A stretch of DNA of 64,000 nt from an uncultured Spirochaetia bacterium (lineage in GTDB: Bacteria > Spirochaetota > Spirochaetia > CAKZLE01): positions 1 to 64,000 of the forward strand of contig CAKZLE010000027.1 of NCBI GenBank assembly GCA_937125225.1, in the 5' to 3' direction. The position numbers were made by a program, and so were the translations under genes. Every line of letters starts with the position of its first letter. The stretch's first letter is position 1. The notes beneath the pieces were generated by a model. The model saw nothing but the letters and a program-made list of their open reading frames with translations, was not told the DNA's origin and did not search any database. This document shows, piece by piece, positions 38,095 to 49,054 of the stretch.

Positions 38095-39138
38095 CTACAG
38101 CTGCAGTGGGTTGATGAGGTAATCACTCCGATTCTTCAAGAGGTACTTTGATCCTTCGGCTACACAGGTCAGGGGGTTCGATACAACGGTCACGGGGACC
38201 TTTATACGCTCCTTGATGAAATCTTCGATACCTGAGACGAGAGCTCCGCCACCGGTAACGAGGATCCCGTTCTGAAAGATATCTGCTGAAAGTTCAGGGG
38301 AAGTGTCTTTGAGTACCGCGGCAATAAGCTTCACGATCTCTTCAAATACCGGTTCCATGACTTTTCGAACCTCTTCATTGGAGAGTTCCACCCATTTAGG
38401 GACCCCTTTGACCATATCTCTGCCCGCGAACTTACCGATCACATGTTTTGCATTAGGATTCAGATCTGCCAATTCCATCTTACATCGCTCAGCTGTGAGC
38501 TCACTGATCTCGACGCTCCTGGTCTTCTTGATGAACTTCGCGATCTCATCATCCATATAGTTGCCAGCCATCCTGATCGATCGTGAGAGTACGATATCAC
38601 CAAAGGAGATGACACCAACATCGGTGGTACCTCCGCCGATATCTACGACCATGACCCCTTTTGATTTGAATATATCTACACCGGCACCAAGAGCTCCAGA
38701 TTTTATCTCCTCTTCGATGAATACATCGGGAATATTCATCTTCTCTGCCAGATCGATCATGCCATCCCGTTCGCTCTTAGTCACTTCTGAGGGACAGCAG
38801 ATGACACTGGTCGATTTACTCAAATCCTTCTCTGTAAGATTCTCGACCTTTCTCAGCACATATGAGAGAAGCTCTTTTGCTGCACGCATATCTGATATCA
38901 CCCCGTTTCTCAATGGCTTGACGACAGATATCTTGCTATGTACTTTTCCAAGCATCCTGTGCGCATCCTCTCCCGCAGCAACGATCTTGCCGGATTCTCG
39001 ATCGAATGCAATCACTGAAGGCTCATTGAAGATGATTCCCTTCTTCTCTAGAAATACCAAAAGGTTTGCTGTGCCGAGATCAATGCCTAAGCCCAACTTC
39101 TCAGATTCATTATCTATTGCCATACGTTCCTTCCTCAT
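38095..39138 (-). CDS. MreB-like actin homologue (intact)
   Basis: LGIDLGTANLLVFLEKKGIIFNEPSVIAFD; MVVDIGGGTTDVGVISFG; full-length 347 aa. Confidence 0.92.
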   Translation of the reverse strand: MRKERMAIDNESEKLGLGIDLGTANLLVFLEKKGIIFNEPSVIAFDRESGKIVAAGEDAHRMLGKVHSKISVVKPLRNGVISDMRAAKELLSYVLRKVENLTEKDLSKSTSVICCPSEVTKSERDGMIDLAEKMNIPDVFIEEEIKSGALGAGVDIFKSKGVMVVDIGGGTTDVGVISFGDIVLSRSIRMAGNYMDDEIAKFIKKTRSVEISELTAERCKMELADLNPNAKHVIGKFAGRDMVKGVPKWVELSNEEVRKVMEPVFEEIVKLIAAVLKDTSPELSADIFQNGILVTGGGALVSGIEDFIKERIKVPVTVVSNPLTCVAEGSKYLLKNRSDYLINPLQL

Positions 39139-40163
39139 TACAACTCTCCGAAAAAGTGGTTAGTATTCAGTTTAAGTAACTTTTTGCATCCATCGACAAC
39201 TGCTGTCATTAGTGCATCCGAGATCGTTACGGGTACCTGTGCTATCGCTTCAAAATAGTCACATATACCGTCGATCTGAGAATAGCCGCCTCCCAATAGA
39301 ATACCGTTATCAACCAGGTCCCCTGCGAGTTCCGGGGGAGTCTCTTCCAATGTTGAGAGGAGAATAGATTTTATTGCTTCAAAGCAGTAGAGTAATACCT
39401 GTCGGATCTCTTCAGCTCCGATGACTGCCTGTCGAGGAAGACCTGAGACCAGATCCTGCCCCATAGCCGTATGGGTAAGCGCGATACCCTCATCATCTGA
39501 GGGAAGAGGACCGGTGAGCGATGCGAGTTTGATCTTGATGCTCTCGGCAGTCTGTGTTCCTATCTCGAGTTTATGAATGGTCTTCACATGATCAATGATT
39601 TGTCGATCGAAGTAATCGCCTGCGACCTTGATCGATTTTGAAAGGACTACATCTCCTAGAGAGAGAATCCCGAAGTCTGTGGTACCGCCTCCGATGTCGA
39701 TGACCATATGTCCTTTAGGGGCATAGATATCCATACCAGAGCCGATAGCAACGGCTTTGATCTCCTCATCGATGAGGGTGTTGCTGATACCCAGGCTATA
39801 GCCCAGCTCTAAGATAGCACTTCTTTAAGTCTCGGTGATCACAGAAGGGATGCATATTATGAGTTTTGTGATTGAATCGATTCGTGAAAGAAAGATTCTT
39901 TCAAGGGTGTAGAGTAGGATCTGTTTCACCATCTGGATGTCTGAGATGACACCACCTTGAAGAGGGCGTACGACCTCGACTTTGTCATGTGTCTTTCCGA
40001 CAAGTTTAGCGGCCGCATAGCCTACGGATACTACTTTTTGTGATGCTTTGTCGATTGCGATTATTGAGGGTTCATTGAAGAGAGTTCCTTGCCCTTCCAC
40101 ATAGATCAGTAAGTTTGATATGCCGAGATCGACACCTACAGATAGGTTTTTCATTTGACCCAT
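39138..40163 (-). pseudogene. MreB-like actin homologue interrupted by an in-frame TAA (39825-39827)
   Basis: CIPSVITET*RSAILELGYSLGISNTLIDEEIKAVAIGSGMDIYAPKGHMVIDIGGGTTDFG; same frame both sides. Confidence 0.85.
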
Positions 40164-40818
40164 TACGTCACTCCTTGTTGATAAAGCCGGTTAGCAAAAA
40201 CAGTTATCAAAAGGCACAACACGCAAACATGTTGAACAATGGTGAACTAATGAGTTTATATAAAATATATTCCCATCAATACTATTGCAGACCAGCCGGC
40301 ATGAAATTTCTTTTTTAGCCCTGTGACTTTGCGTATACAGATTTCCCTGTACTTGCCCTTTGAATAATACTAATGATACTCGTATCATCACACATCGGAT
40401 TTTAGCTGTCAAGAATAAATACATCATGTATGAGAGAGTGAAACATGCTTTGTATCTAATACAGAGTTTACGGTTTTTTACTTAATGTAGATTCGTCCTA
40501 TCTTTGAGTGCTCCTCAAAAGAAGAGCATTACTGAGTGGTAGGATATGATTGGTTTAAGTCCCCTTTTTCAGTGTTTTATTTGAAAATTAGTCAATAATG
40601 GTCAAATAGTTAGCAAACACTCTATGATCAGAGTCCCTATTCAAAGCACTGTAATAACATGGTGTACTTACAGCTTTATCGTTCCCACTTTGGATTCATA
40701 GTTCATAGATAGCTGATGATTATAAGAGAGAATAACTCAGGATGAAAGAGCAAAAAAATACGATTTATTTTTCTTCCAACGGAAAATATAGGAAAAAATG
40801 GAGAAGGTGCTATAGCAC

Positions 40819-41412
40819 CTATACTGATAGATCAGATTTGAAGCCCTTTTTCATCGTAAGAATATTACTGGTGAAAGCTAATGGGAGCAGTAATATTACC
40901 CCGAAACTATTACAGATATCGACGAAGATGTTTCGATCAGAGACAGATCGTCCTTTGAGTCTGTCCCCCAATGCACCAAATGCGATCCCATTGATATTCC
41001 CGAACATGATCACTCTTGTCGCCGCTAGGATAGCCATCGCTGAGTCTTTCCCATAGACCTCTAGGAGACGATCCCAACTCTTTGAGTCTATCTCTCCGAA
41101 GGTATCTGCATAATGTTGAGAGAATAGGAGACCTGTCGACTCATACTCCTCGACTGCATGATCCTCTAGATCGATCATCGCTTGGATCTGTTCGGGTGAC
41201 ATACCCTGTTCCAAAGCATCTTTAGCATGAAAATAGTTACAGAGTGCACACCCGTTCACCTCAGTCACCACAAGCATGATATGGTTTATGAACTCTTCAG
41301 ATATGAACCCCCTCTTCTTCGATCGTTTCATGATCCTTAGGCTTGGCAGTGCTATGGTGATCGTCTTGAAGAACTGTGAGACGGTGAAGCTTCGAGCTTT
41401 CATCTGTTTCAT
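40819..41412 (-). CDS. Carboxymuconolactone decarboxylase/AhpD-like protein
   Basis: VTEVNGCALCNYFHAKDALEQGMSPEQIQAMI (CxxC...H AhpD core). Confidence 0.82.
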   Translation of the reverse strand: MKQMKARSFTVSQFFKTITIALPSLRIMKRSKKRGFISEEFINHIMLVVTEVNGCALCNYFHAKDALEQGMSPEQIQAMIDLEDHAVEEYESTGLLFSQHYADTFGEIDSKSWDRLLEVYGKDSAMAILAATRVIMFGNINGIAFGALGDRLKGRSVSDRNIFVDICNSFGVILLLPLAFTSNILTMKKGFKSDLSV

Positions 41413-41509
41413 GTGGCATCCTTTTGTTGAGGTATACTATACATACTTATTATTACTCAAAGAATCAAGAAAAGTCCACGATTCAATGTTTTTACAGTAT
41501 ACTTAGCAT

Positions 41510-42757
41510 ATGGCAAGAATAGATGATTCTCAACGGACATACTATGGATTTCTCTGGCATGCGATCTTCTTTTCAATTACCGTGACCTTCACTGAGGTCA
41601 ATACAGTACTTCCTGCACTTATTCTGGATCTTGGTGGGAGTTCTTACCATATTGGTATCATATCTGCGATCATGATCGGTATTCCCCTGATCACCAAACT
41701 GATGTTCACCAGCTTCCTCTCAAAACAGGAGAGAAAACAACCCTATCTTTTATTAGGTATCAATCTACGGGTTATATCGTTACTACTCATAGCCATGACC
41801 TTGATCTATCAGACGAGACTGTCCTTTACTACGGTAATTCTATTGATCTATGGAGAGCTCTTCCTGTTCTCCATCAGTGGGGCCTTTGCCGGATTGCCCT
41901 ATATCCATATAGTCGGGGGGACTCTTTCATCAGATATAAGAAAGAGGTTCTTTACAAGAAAACAGCTGATCTCAAGTCTTGGAATGTTGCTCTCTGTTTT
42001 CGTTGCTCAGAGGATCCTACAGAATGTAGCCTATCCTTCTAGTTATATCTATCTATTCTTCCTTGCGGCCGGGTTCCTTCTCGTAGCCTCTTTTGGCTTT
42101 TGGTCAGTAAAAGAGCGACCTAAGCAACCGGAACATTCCCAAAGTTATATCGGGATCCTTAAGAGTATCCCTTCTGTCTTGAAGCATGATCCTTCGTTTG
42201 CTCGATATATCATCTTCTCGAACATCATGAGTATCAGTATCGCACTTATTCCCTTCTTCATAGGTTATGCTAAGAGCCGTTTTATCATCAGTGAATCAGA
42301 ATTAAGTTATATCCTAGTCGTTCAGATCATGGGTATGATCATCTCAAGTCTGATCTGGCCGAGAGTCGTCTCTCGAGGTGGCTTCAAACAGATCCTGAGA
42401 CTGCGAGTCTGGTTGAGTATCCTGCTCCCTCTTGGAGCAATACTCATGGGGTTATATGGGAACTTCTCTCTGTATCTGGTCATCGTCTTCTTCATTGGCT
42501 TCTCCATCAGCGCCCGAACAGTCAGCGAGGATGCAGTTCTTATTGAGTTGTCAGATGATCAGAGTAGAGTCCTCTATTCGGGGATAATAGGGACGATGAA
42601 TGTGAGTATCATCATCTTCCCGATACTCTTGGGAATACTGATTGCGATAACTGGGTCTGTTCCGATATTCATAGGAGTCAGTATAGTCTCGATATCGGGC
42701 TTCTACTTTCTCAAGCGTATGGTCTGCCCCGTTGATATCAAGAGCTATAACGGTTGA
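41510..42757 (+). CDS. MFS transporter
   Basis: About 12 hydrophobic segments, MFS-type; 415 aa. Confidence 0.8.
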   Translation: MARIDDSQRTYYGFLWHAIFFSITVTFTEVNTVLPALILDLGGSSYHIGIISAIMIGIPLITKLMFTSFLSKQERKQPYLLLGINLRVISLLLIAMTLIYQTRLSFTTVILLIYGELFLFSISGAFAGLPYIHIVGGTLSSDIRKRFFTRKQLISSLGMLLSVFVAQRILQNVAYPSSYIYLFFLAAGFLLVASFGFWSVKERPKQPEHSQSYIGILKSIPSVLKHDPSFARYIIFSNIMSISIALIPFFIGYAKSRFIISESELSYILVVQIMGMIISSLIWPRVVSRGGFKQILRLRVWLSILLPLGAILMGLYGNFSLYLVIVFFIGFSISARTVSEDAVLIELSDDQSRVLYSGIIGTMNVSIIIFPILLGILIAITGSVPIFIGVSIVSISGFYFLKRMVCPVDIKSYNG

Positions 42758-45095
42758 GGACCTCTCTGAGTTCTTTCAATCTGAATGGTTTCACCAACCT
42801 GTCACAGAATCCGTAAGTCTGGTACTTTGCCAGGACCGGATCGGTCGAGTATCCACTGGTCACTATGACTTTGGCATCAGGGGACAACTTCTGCAACTCT
42901 TTTACCAGAAGCTTTCCTCCCATTCCACCAGGTACTGTAAGATCGCTGATCACTAGATCATAGGGTCTGATGAGTGCCCTCTTATAGGCTTCAATCGCCT
43001 CTTCTCCAGTGGATGTACTAACACTACTATGCCCGAGGTGGGTCAGCATGGTGCTAAGGATCTGTCTGATGGACTGTTCATCGTCCATGATCAGGACATG
43101 GAGGGACTTGGATTTCCCCACTGATTGACCTTTTGGGACTTCCTCCTCCTCGATCATCAGCGCATCGATTGCAGGGAGAAGGATGGTGAAGGTTGTTCCA
43201 GATCCTGGTTTTGATTTAACCGAGATAGTACCCCCATGTTTGGTTATGATAGAATAGACAGAGGCCAGTCCCAATCCATTTCCGGTATCTTTGGTGGTAA
43301 AATAGGGATCGAATATCTGGTTAAGGAATCTGGGTTCGATACCAACCCCCTCATCCTTGCAGGTTATCATGATATATCTCTTTCGATATCGTATCTTGTT
43401 CACTGCTGTGAGGGTGATGACACCTCCCATTGACATTGCCTGTGTTGCATTGATAATGAGGTCATTGATCACCTGGTTGAGTTGTCCCCTGTCTGCTAAT
43501 ACATACCAGAGATCTGCTGCGATGCCATTAGGATCAAGTCTCGTATTGCTACCTTTCAACGAGAAGAGTGCAGATTCCTTGAGTAATCTGCCGATTCTTA
43601 AAGGTTCTTTTACCGGGTCTCCACCTTTTGAGAAGGTAAGGAGTTGCTTGGTAAGGTTCGTAGTCTTTTTCATTGATTCCATAGCAGTCGTCAAAAAGGG
43701 CAGAGCTTTGTCCGGTGTTTCAAGATGGGCTTTTGCTAGCTCAATATTACCAAAGATCCCTGTCAGTAGATTGTTGAAATCATGAGCGATTCCACCTGCT
43801 AGAGTGCTGACTGATTCAAGTTTCTGAATCTTGAGATGTTCCTCTTGGGCCTTCTTCTTCTCTGTTATATCGATGAAGAAGGCAAGATAGTTCTGGGAAT
43901 CTATCTGAACAGCCTCAATGGCACAAATGATCTTACTCATATCGTTTAGTAGAAGAGAACATTCCCATGAACCGGTACCCTGTTCTTTGAGAGCCTTGAT
44001 CAGTGAAAGGGGGGTCATCTCTTCATGATCACAGAGTTGATTCAATCCCATGTGTAGTAACTCTTCTCGTGTATATTGGGTAATGGCACATATCTTCGGA
44101 TTGACATCCTGGATCTGTGCCTGCTCATTGAAGGATATGATCCCTGATGGGGCATATTCTATATAATCTCTGAAACGACTCTCCTGCTCCTTGATCTTCT
44201 GTGTAGCCACAGTGACTTTTCGCTTCAGATTGAGGTTCATTATCCAAAGAAGCAGAGCTGTAACAAGAATGATGGCAAGTAGTATACCGAGGATATTGAA
44301 GAACTTCTTTGAAATATTTCTTAGATCCCTTTGGGCCCAATCATTATAGATCTGCTGATGTCTGTCTTGAGATATCTGATCGAGTGCTTTGTTCACTATC
44401 TGGAGGAGTTCAGTATCTCCCTGGGGAACTGCGACTGAGAGTCTGTTCAGATAACCGCTATCTCCTGTTATCTGAAGATTGGTGATTCCCTGGCTGTTGA
44501 TGATATAGGTCGCATACATCTGATTGAGGATCATCGCATCATAGATGCCTGTTGATACATCTCTAAGTCCCTTGAGATTATCCTCTACAGATGTGAGGAG
44601 TAACTCAGGATAGACCTTGGCAAGGTAATCATTGATTGAATAGTTCTCGACCGTACAGATATGGTGCTCCGGAAGATCGTTCGGGCCTACCTTCTCTTCA
44701 CCAATACGCGAGACGACCACGTAGGGTATGGCTATGAAGGAGTTGGTGAAATCTAGATACCTCTCACGGTCTTCAGTCTGAGCTATGCCTACAATGATGA
44801 AATCTTCATGTGTTTGTGCATATTTGATGAGAGCATCCCAGGTCTCGAATCCCTTGAAGGAGAATTCATAGTCAAGATTCTGTTCGATCTCATGGAGATA
44901 ATCTACAAGAAGACCTGTATATTCACCATCATCATAGAAGGCGTTAGGAGGCGCACTATATCCAAAGAGGACTTCGACCTGATCCCTCTCCTCTAACCAG
45001 AGGCGCTCAGGGACTGTAAGTAGAGAGGGTGTACAAGAAAACAGTGGTAGGAATAGAAAAACTATTAGTAGAGAGCTCCAAAACTTGTTCATCAT
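42738..45095 (-). CDS. Hybrid sensor histidine kinase: SBP_bac_3 sensor, PAS, HisKA/HATPase, receiver
   Basis: Lipobox-like LFLPLFSC after ATG 45095; YLDFTNSFIAIPYVVVSR; LAGGIAHDFNNLLTGIFGNIELA; GNGLGLASVYSIITKHGG; C-term REC (VLIMDDEQSIRQIL). Confidence 0.92.
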   Translation of the reverse strand: MMNKFWSSLLIVFLFLPLFSCTPSLLTVPERLWLEERDQVEVLFGYSAPPNAFYDDGEYTGLLVDYLHEIEQNLDYEFSFKGFETWDALIKYAQTHEDFIIVGIAQTEDRERYLDFTNSFIAIPYVVVSRIGEEKVGPNDLPEHHICTVENYSINDYLAKVYPELLLTSVEDNLKGLRDVSTGIYDAMILNQMYATYIINSQGITNLQITGDSGYLNRLSVAVPQGDTELLQIVNKALDQISQDRHQQIYNDWAQRDLRNISKKFFNILGILLAIILVTALLLWIMNLNLKRKVTVATQKIKEQESRFRDYIEYAPSGIISFNEQAQIQDVNPKICAITQYTREELLHMGLNQLCDHEEMTPLSLIKALKEQGTGSWECSLLLNDMSKIICAIEAVQIDSQNYLAFFIDITEKKKAQEEHLKIQKLESVSTLAGGIAHDFNNLLTGIFGNIELAKAHLETPDKALPFLTTAMESMKKTTNLTKQLLTFSKGGDPVKEPLRIGRLLKESALFSLKGSNTRLDPNGIAADLWYVLADRGQLNQVINDLIINATQAMSMGGVITLTAVNKIRYRKRYIMITCKDEGVGIEPRFLNQIFDPYFTTKDTGNGLGLASVYSIITKHGGTISVKSKPGSGTTFTILLPAIDALMIEEEEVPKGQSVGKSKSLHVLIMDDEQSIRQILSTMLTHLGHSSVSTSTGEEAIEAYKRALIRPYDLVISDLTVPGGMGGKLLVKELQKLSPDAKVIVTSGYSTDPVLAKYQTYGFCDRLVKPFRLKELREVLNRYSS

Positions 45096-45303
45096 CAATC
45101 CTTGAATCTCATTACTCATTAAGATACAAAAATGCCAATTACCTGTCTGACCAAGTGTTCTCTCTATTGTGATACTGCCTCTGGAAATTGTCAATAAATA
45201 CAGAGGTCTCTAAAGTATAAATGGGAGAGAATCCCGTGGGAATATCGTATGACCAGTGGCAGCTCTAATAATGGAGTCTATCAGGTCTGCCATGGTTCAC
45301 GAT

Positions 45304-46728
45304 CTAGTCGATCTTTTTTAGGATAAAATCTAGAACATCTTTTGCGGAATAGTCCTTATGTCCCTCAAGAATCGATCTGACACTCTCGAGTGACGATCCT
45401 ATGGTGATAAGAGCCTTCTCGACATATCCGTCTTCATAAACGGTAGGGAATCCGATGGTCGCGAAAAGGGAGTTACAAAGACACTTCTTTCGGGCTGTCG
45501 CCTCTGTGAGCTCTCCACCTTTAGCTTTGAAGGTTGCAGGAGCTTCAGCTGCACAACGGTAACCGACTGTTCCGTCTTCTCTCTTATAGAGGTGCTGGAG
45601 ATATCCAAGATTACAGATTCTCTTTCTCGCTTCGAACACGGTCTTCTCTGAGATCGTCTCTCCTACGTTCATCACCTTGAAGGGAAAGCCAGTTGGTGAT
45701 GCATTCACATCAGTGGAGATCTTCTCATTATCATTTCGGATGACCGAAATGAGTCTGTTACGTAGTTCAGGGAAGATCCCCGACTCTTTGCAGAGGGCGA
45801 AAGGAGACCCTACTTGTATACCCTCAGCTCCATTCGAGAGGGCCTCATCGAGACCTTCAGGAGTCCCATAGGATCCAGCGAGCCAGAAGGGTAGTTTGAG
45901 ATCCCGAAGTTTTCCCATATCTATGATATCTCGTTTTCCGTAGATCGGTTCACCTTGATCATCAAGTGCCATCCTTCCTCGTGGAGGAGCATTATGCCCT
46001 CCTGCAGAGGGCCCTTCCATGATCAGGCCATCGATAGGCCCATTTGCCTTACTCACCATGATCGAAGCAAGAAAGTTCGAGGATACGATTGGTAGGAACT
46101 TCGGTCTCTTTACCTCGGGAAGTCTTCCTGAGAAGAGAGCTTTGGGATTGAAGCGGGAGAAGAAGTTCTCATCCTTATCAGCACCTTCTACCTCGAGTCT
46201 CATTTTCGCCTCACTGTGCTGTGAGAGATCGTTGATGACTCCAGGTATCTCTATCGGGATCCCTGCCCCCATGATGATATAATCGATACCTGCTAGTAGT
46301 GCCCCATAGATGGAGGATAAGGTAGGGAGTTGCAGCTTTGCCAGATAATTGACTCCGATCTCACCGGAATGACCCTCTTTAGCTAGCCATGTCTCAGCGA
46401 AGTTCGCAGCGACATTCAGCTCCTCGAGTCTCTTATCTCCCTTGTAGGTGAAGATCGGGACACGTTTGAAGGGTCTTGACTTTGGTTTCCCATCCTTGAC
46501 GAAATACTCTTCAATGATCCGTTGTGCTATATCTTTGAACGGGAAGGCTTCTAAAGCTCTTCTCATATGACCACCGGGGTCTCCGTTCTGTAATCTTCGA
46601 ACTAACAGTCTATCTAGACCTGTACCGGAAATGACTCCCAGCTGACCATAGGATGATACAGCCTTTGCCAGAGTCCAGTTAGAGACTCCGATTCCCATTC
46701 CGCCTTGTATGACGAGTGGATTACTCAT
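45304..46728 (-). CDS. NAD(P)H-dependent flavin oxidoreductase / nitronate monooxygenase family
   Basis: NPLVIQGGMGIGVSNWTLAKAVSSYGQLGVISG; MEGPSAGGHNAPPRG; LPFWLAGSYGTPEGLDEALSNGAEGIQVGS. Confidence 0.85.
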   Translation of the reverse strand: MSNPLVIQGGMGIGVSNWTLAKAVSSYGQLGVISGTGLDRLLVRRLQNGDPGGHMRRALEAFPFKDIAQRIIEEYFVKDGKPKSRPFKRVPIFTYKGDKRLEELNVAANFAETWLAKEGHSGEIGVNYLAKLQLPTLSSIYGALLAGIDYIIMGAGIPIEIPGVINDLSQHSEAKMRLEVEGADKDENFFSRFNPKALFSGRLPEVKRPKFLPIVSSNFLASIMVSKANGPIDGLIMEGPSAGGHNAPPRGRMALDDQGEPIYGKRDIIDMGKLRDLKLPFWLAGSYGTPEGLDEALSNGAEGIQVGSPFALCKESGIFPELRNRLISVIRNDNEKISTDVNASPTGFPFKVMNVGETISEKTVFEARKRICNLGYLQHLYKREDGTVGYRCAAEAPATFKAKGGELTEATARKKCLCNSLFATIGFPTVYEDGYVEKALITIGSSLESVRSILEGHKDYSAKDVLDFILKKID

Positions 46729-46854
46729 ACTTTCTCCTTTCGAGTGTGATAAGACAAGAATAGGAGATATAGAGGATTAAGTAAATGATTAAACTGACAA
46801 AATAAGAAAAAATGTCAATAATGACATATTTTTTATAAGTGTCTTTTAAGGGTG

Positions 46855-48960
46855 TTAGATCCTTTCCTGAGCACTCTTCTTCTTCCCCTGCATGAACAAC
46901 AAGAAACCATAGAGGACCAAGGCCATCGCACCGATGAGGACAGAGCTACTGTGAGAACCTGCTGTGAACAGGCTATCTGCTGAGTTCAAGAATGGTGTCA
47001 ATACTTTCTCTGCTATGATATTCGGGACAAGTAGCATTCCTGTGATAACGACTAAAAGGATGCTCTCATACCAAGAGACCTTCACTCTCATATAGGAGAG
47101 TGTCAAGGATGCAAAAGCTAGCATAGCTACTAACGAGGTACCGAAGATCCATAGACCATACCAGACACTCGTGACATTATGGAGAATCAGGTCAGTGTTG
47201 AAGATAAACATAAAGGGTAAGATCGCAGTCCTGATATCATACATGAATCCCTGGATTCCTGTCTTGATTGGATTGGACTTAGCAATGGCGGCAGCCGCAT
47301 AGGCGGCTAGCCCTACTGGAGGGGTGTCATCTGCTAAGATACCAAAGAAGAATACGAACAGGTGTGCTGCGATGATCGGGAAAATGACTCCGTTCTGGGC
47401 TCCAAGCTCTACGATCACGGGAGCGGTCAGTGCTGCCATGACGATGTAGGTAGCGGTTGTAGGAAGGCCCATACCTAGGATAAGGCTAGCAATAGCTGTG
47501 ATGATCAGGATGAGGAAAAATCTTCCTCCTGCTAAGAATTCGATTGCTTCGGTGATGATTCCTCCGAGACCGAACGTGACGACACCGACGATGATACCGG
47601 CAGTCGCTACTGCGACACCGATTCCCATCATATTCTTAGCTCCACCAACAAGGGCATCCCAGATTTGTCTTACGGCTCGTAAAAGTGCTTTCTTAATAGA
47701 TTTCCCCTGCTTTCGGGCATGATATACATTCTCTATTGGAATAAGAACTGCTAAGACCATGATAGCTCTGAAAGCAGCCAGAGCGGGGGAGTGTCTCATC
47801 ACGATCAATTCAAAAATGAGCATGATCAGTGGGATCATAAAATGGAGTCCCTTGATGAGTGTTGGGAAGAACTTTGGTAGTTCATCCTTTGGAATCCCTT
47901 TAAGTCCTAATTTAGAGGCCTCAAGATGACTGATATACATCAGTGCTATATAGGAGATGACGGCAGGAATCGCTGCCGCTTTGATTACCTCTACATAGGC
48001 TATATTACAGGTCTCTGCGATGATGAAGGCTGCAGCTCCCATGATCGGCGGCATCAGCTGCCCATTGGTACTGCAGGCGACTTCAACGGCCCCTGCCTTA
48101 TAATCTGGATACCCGACTTTCTTCATAAGAGGAATGGTGAAGGTACCAGTGGTCACCGTGTTTGCGATACTCGAACCTGAGACCATCCCAGTCAATCCAC
48201 TTGCCAGGATAGCTGCCTTTGCAGGTCCCCCCTTATAACCTCCTAAGAGGCTGAAGGCCAAGTCGACGAAATACTTACCGGCTCCTGCCTCATTGAGCAT
48301 GGCTCCGAAGAGGACAAACAGGAATACGATATTTGCAGATACATTGAGTGGGACGCCATAGATTCCCTGTGTCGACATCGTCATCTTGCTGATGAACTTG
48401 GTGATTGAGACACTCTTGAAGCTCAATGCATCGGGCATGTTGGCAGCGTAGAAGCTGTAGAGTATGAAACAGATCGCTACGATCGGCAGCGTCAGCCCTA
48501 AAGATCGCCTTGCAGCCTCTAGAAGGACGATCGTCAAGGTGAGTCCTATGAGGATATCACGAGGTAGTGGGATGCCCTGTCTCATACTGATTCCCTCGTA
48601 ATCGATGATGATGTAGAGGGCAAGCAGGGCAGAGACCACTGCTAAGAGAATATCGAAGACTGTATAGGAGTCCGTCTTGCTTAAATATTTAAGAAGACGG
48701 TTCTTCGGTGTTCTCTTGAACATGGGATTACAGAGGAAGACCAGAGTTATGGCAAAAGCTAGGTGAATAGCTCTTACGATGGTACTGTCAAGCAGGATGA
48801 ATGATGAGATCGCTAATTGGAACAGTGACCAGGAGACAGCAATGATCGGTACAAGGTATTGTGACCAACCAGTAGTGACATGTCTCGTTCCTCCCTCTGC
48901 ATCTTCAGCTATCTGCTGAGCTCTTTGAATGTCCTGATCTAATGTGTCTTCTTCAATCAA
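46855..48960 (-). CDS. TRAP transporter permease, fused 4TM/12TM (TAXI-associated)
   Basis: LVPIIAVSWSLFQL...PRDILIGLTLTIVLLEAARRSLG...GLTGMVSGSSIANTVTTGTFTIPLMKKVGY; TTG at 48960 with CAGGAGAT RBS preferred over ATG 49026. Confidence 0.93.
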   Translation of the reverse strand: MIEEDTLDQDIQRAQQIAEDAEGGTRHVTTGWSQYLVPIIAVSWSLFQLAISSFILLDSTIVRAIHLAFAITLVFLCNPMFKRTPKNRLLKYLSKTDSYTVFDILLAVVSALLALYIIIDYEGISMRQGIPLPRDILIGLTLTIVLLEAARRSLGLTLPIVAICFILYSFYAANMPDALSFKSVSITKFISKMTMSTQGIYGVPLNVSANIVFLFVLFGAMLNEAGAGKYFVDLAFSLLGGYKGGPAKAAILASGLTGMVSGSSIANTVTTGTFTIPLMKKVGYPDYKAGAVEVACSTNGQLMPPIMGAAAFIIAETCNIAYVEVIKAAAIPAVISYIALMYISHLEASKLGLKGIPKDELPKFFPTLIKGLHFMIPLIMLIFELIVMRHSPALAAFRAIMVLAVLIPIENVYHARKQGKSIKKALLRAVRQIWDALVGGAKNMMGIGVAVATAGIIVGVVTFGLGGIITEAIEFLAGGRFFLILIITAIASLILGMGLPTTATYIVMAALTAPVIVELGAQNGVIFPIIAAHLFVFFFGILADDTPPVGLAAYAAAAIAKSNPIKTGIQGFMYDIRTAILPFMFIFNTDLILHNVTSVWYGLWIFGTSLVAMLAFASLTLSYMRVKVSWYESILLVVITGMLLVPNIIAEKVLTPFLNSADSLFTAGSHSSSVLIGAMALVLYGFLLFMQGKKKSAQERI

Positions 48961-48996
48961 CGGAATCTCCTGTGGGGTAAAAAGTATAAAGTGAGA

Positions 48997-49023
48997 AGTC
49001 AGGGAAGGTTCCCTTCCCTGACT
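48997..49023 (-). terminator. Perfect 12-bp stem / 3-nt loop hairpin between TAXI binding protein and TRAP permease
   Basis: agtcagggaagg-ttc-ccttccctgact. Confidence 0.75.
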
Positions 49024-49054
49024 CATGAATCATCGAGAACTACGTGAGAAAGAT

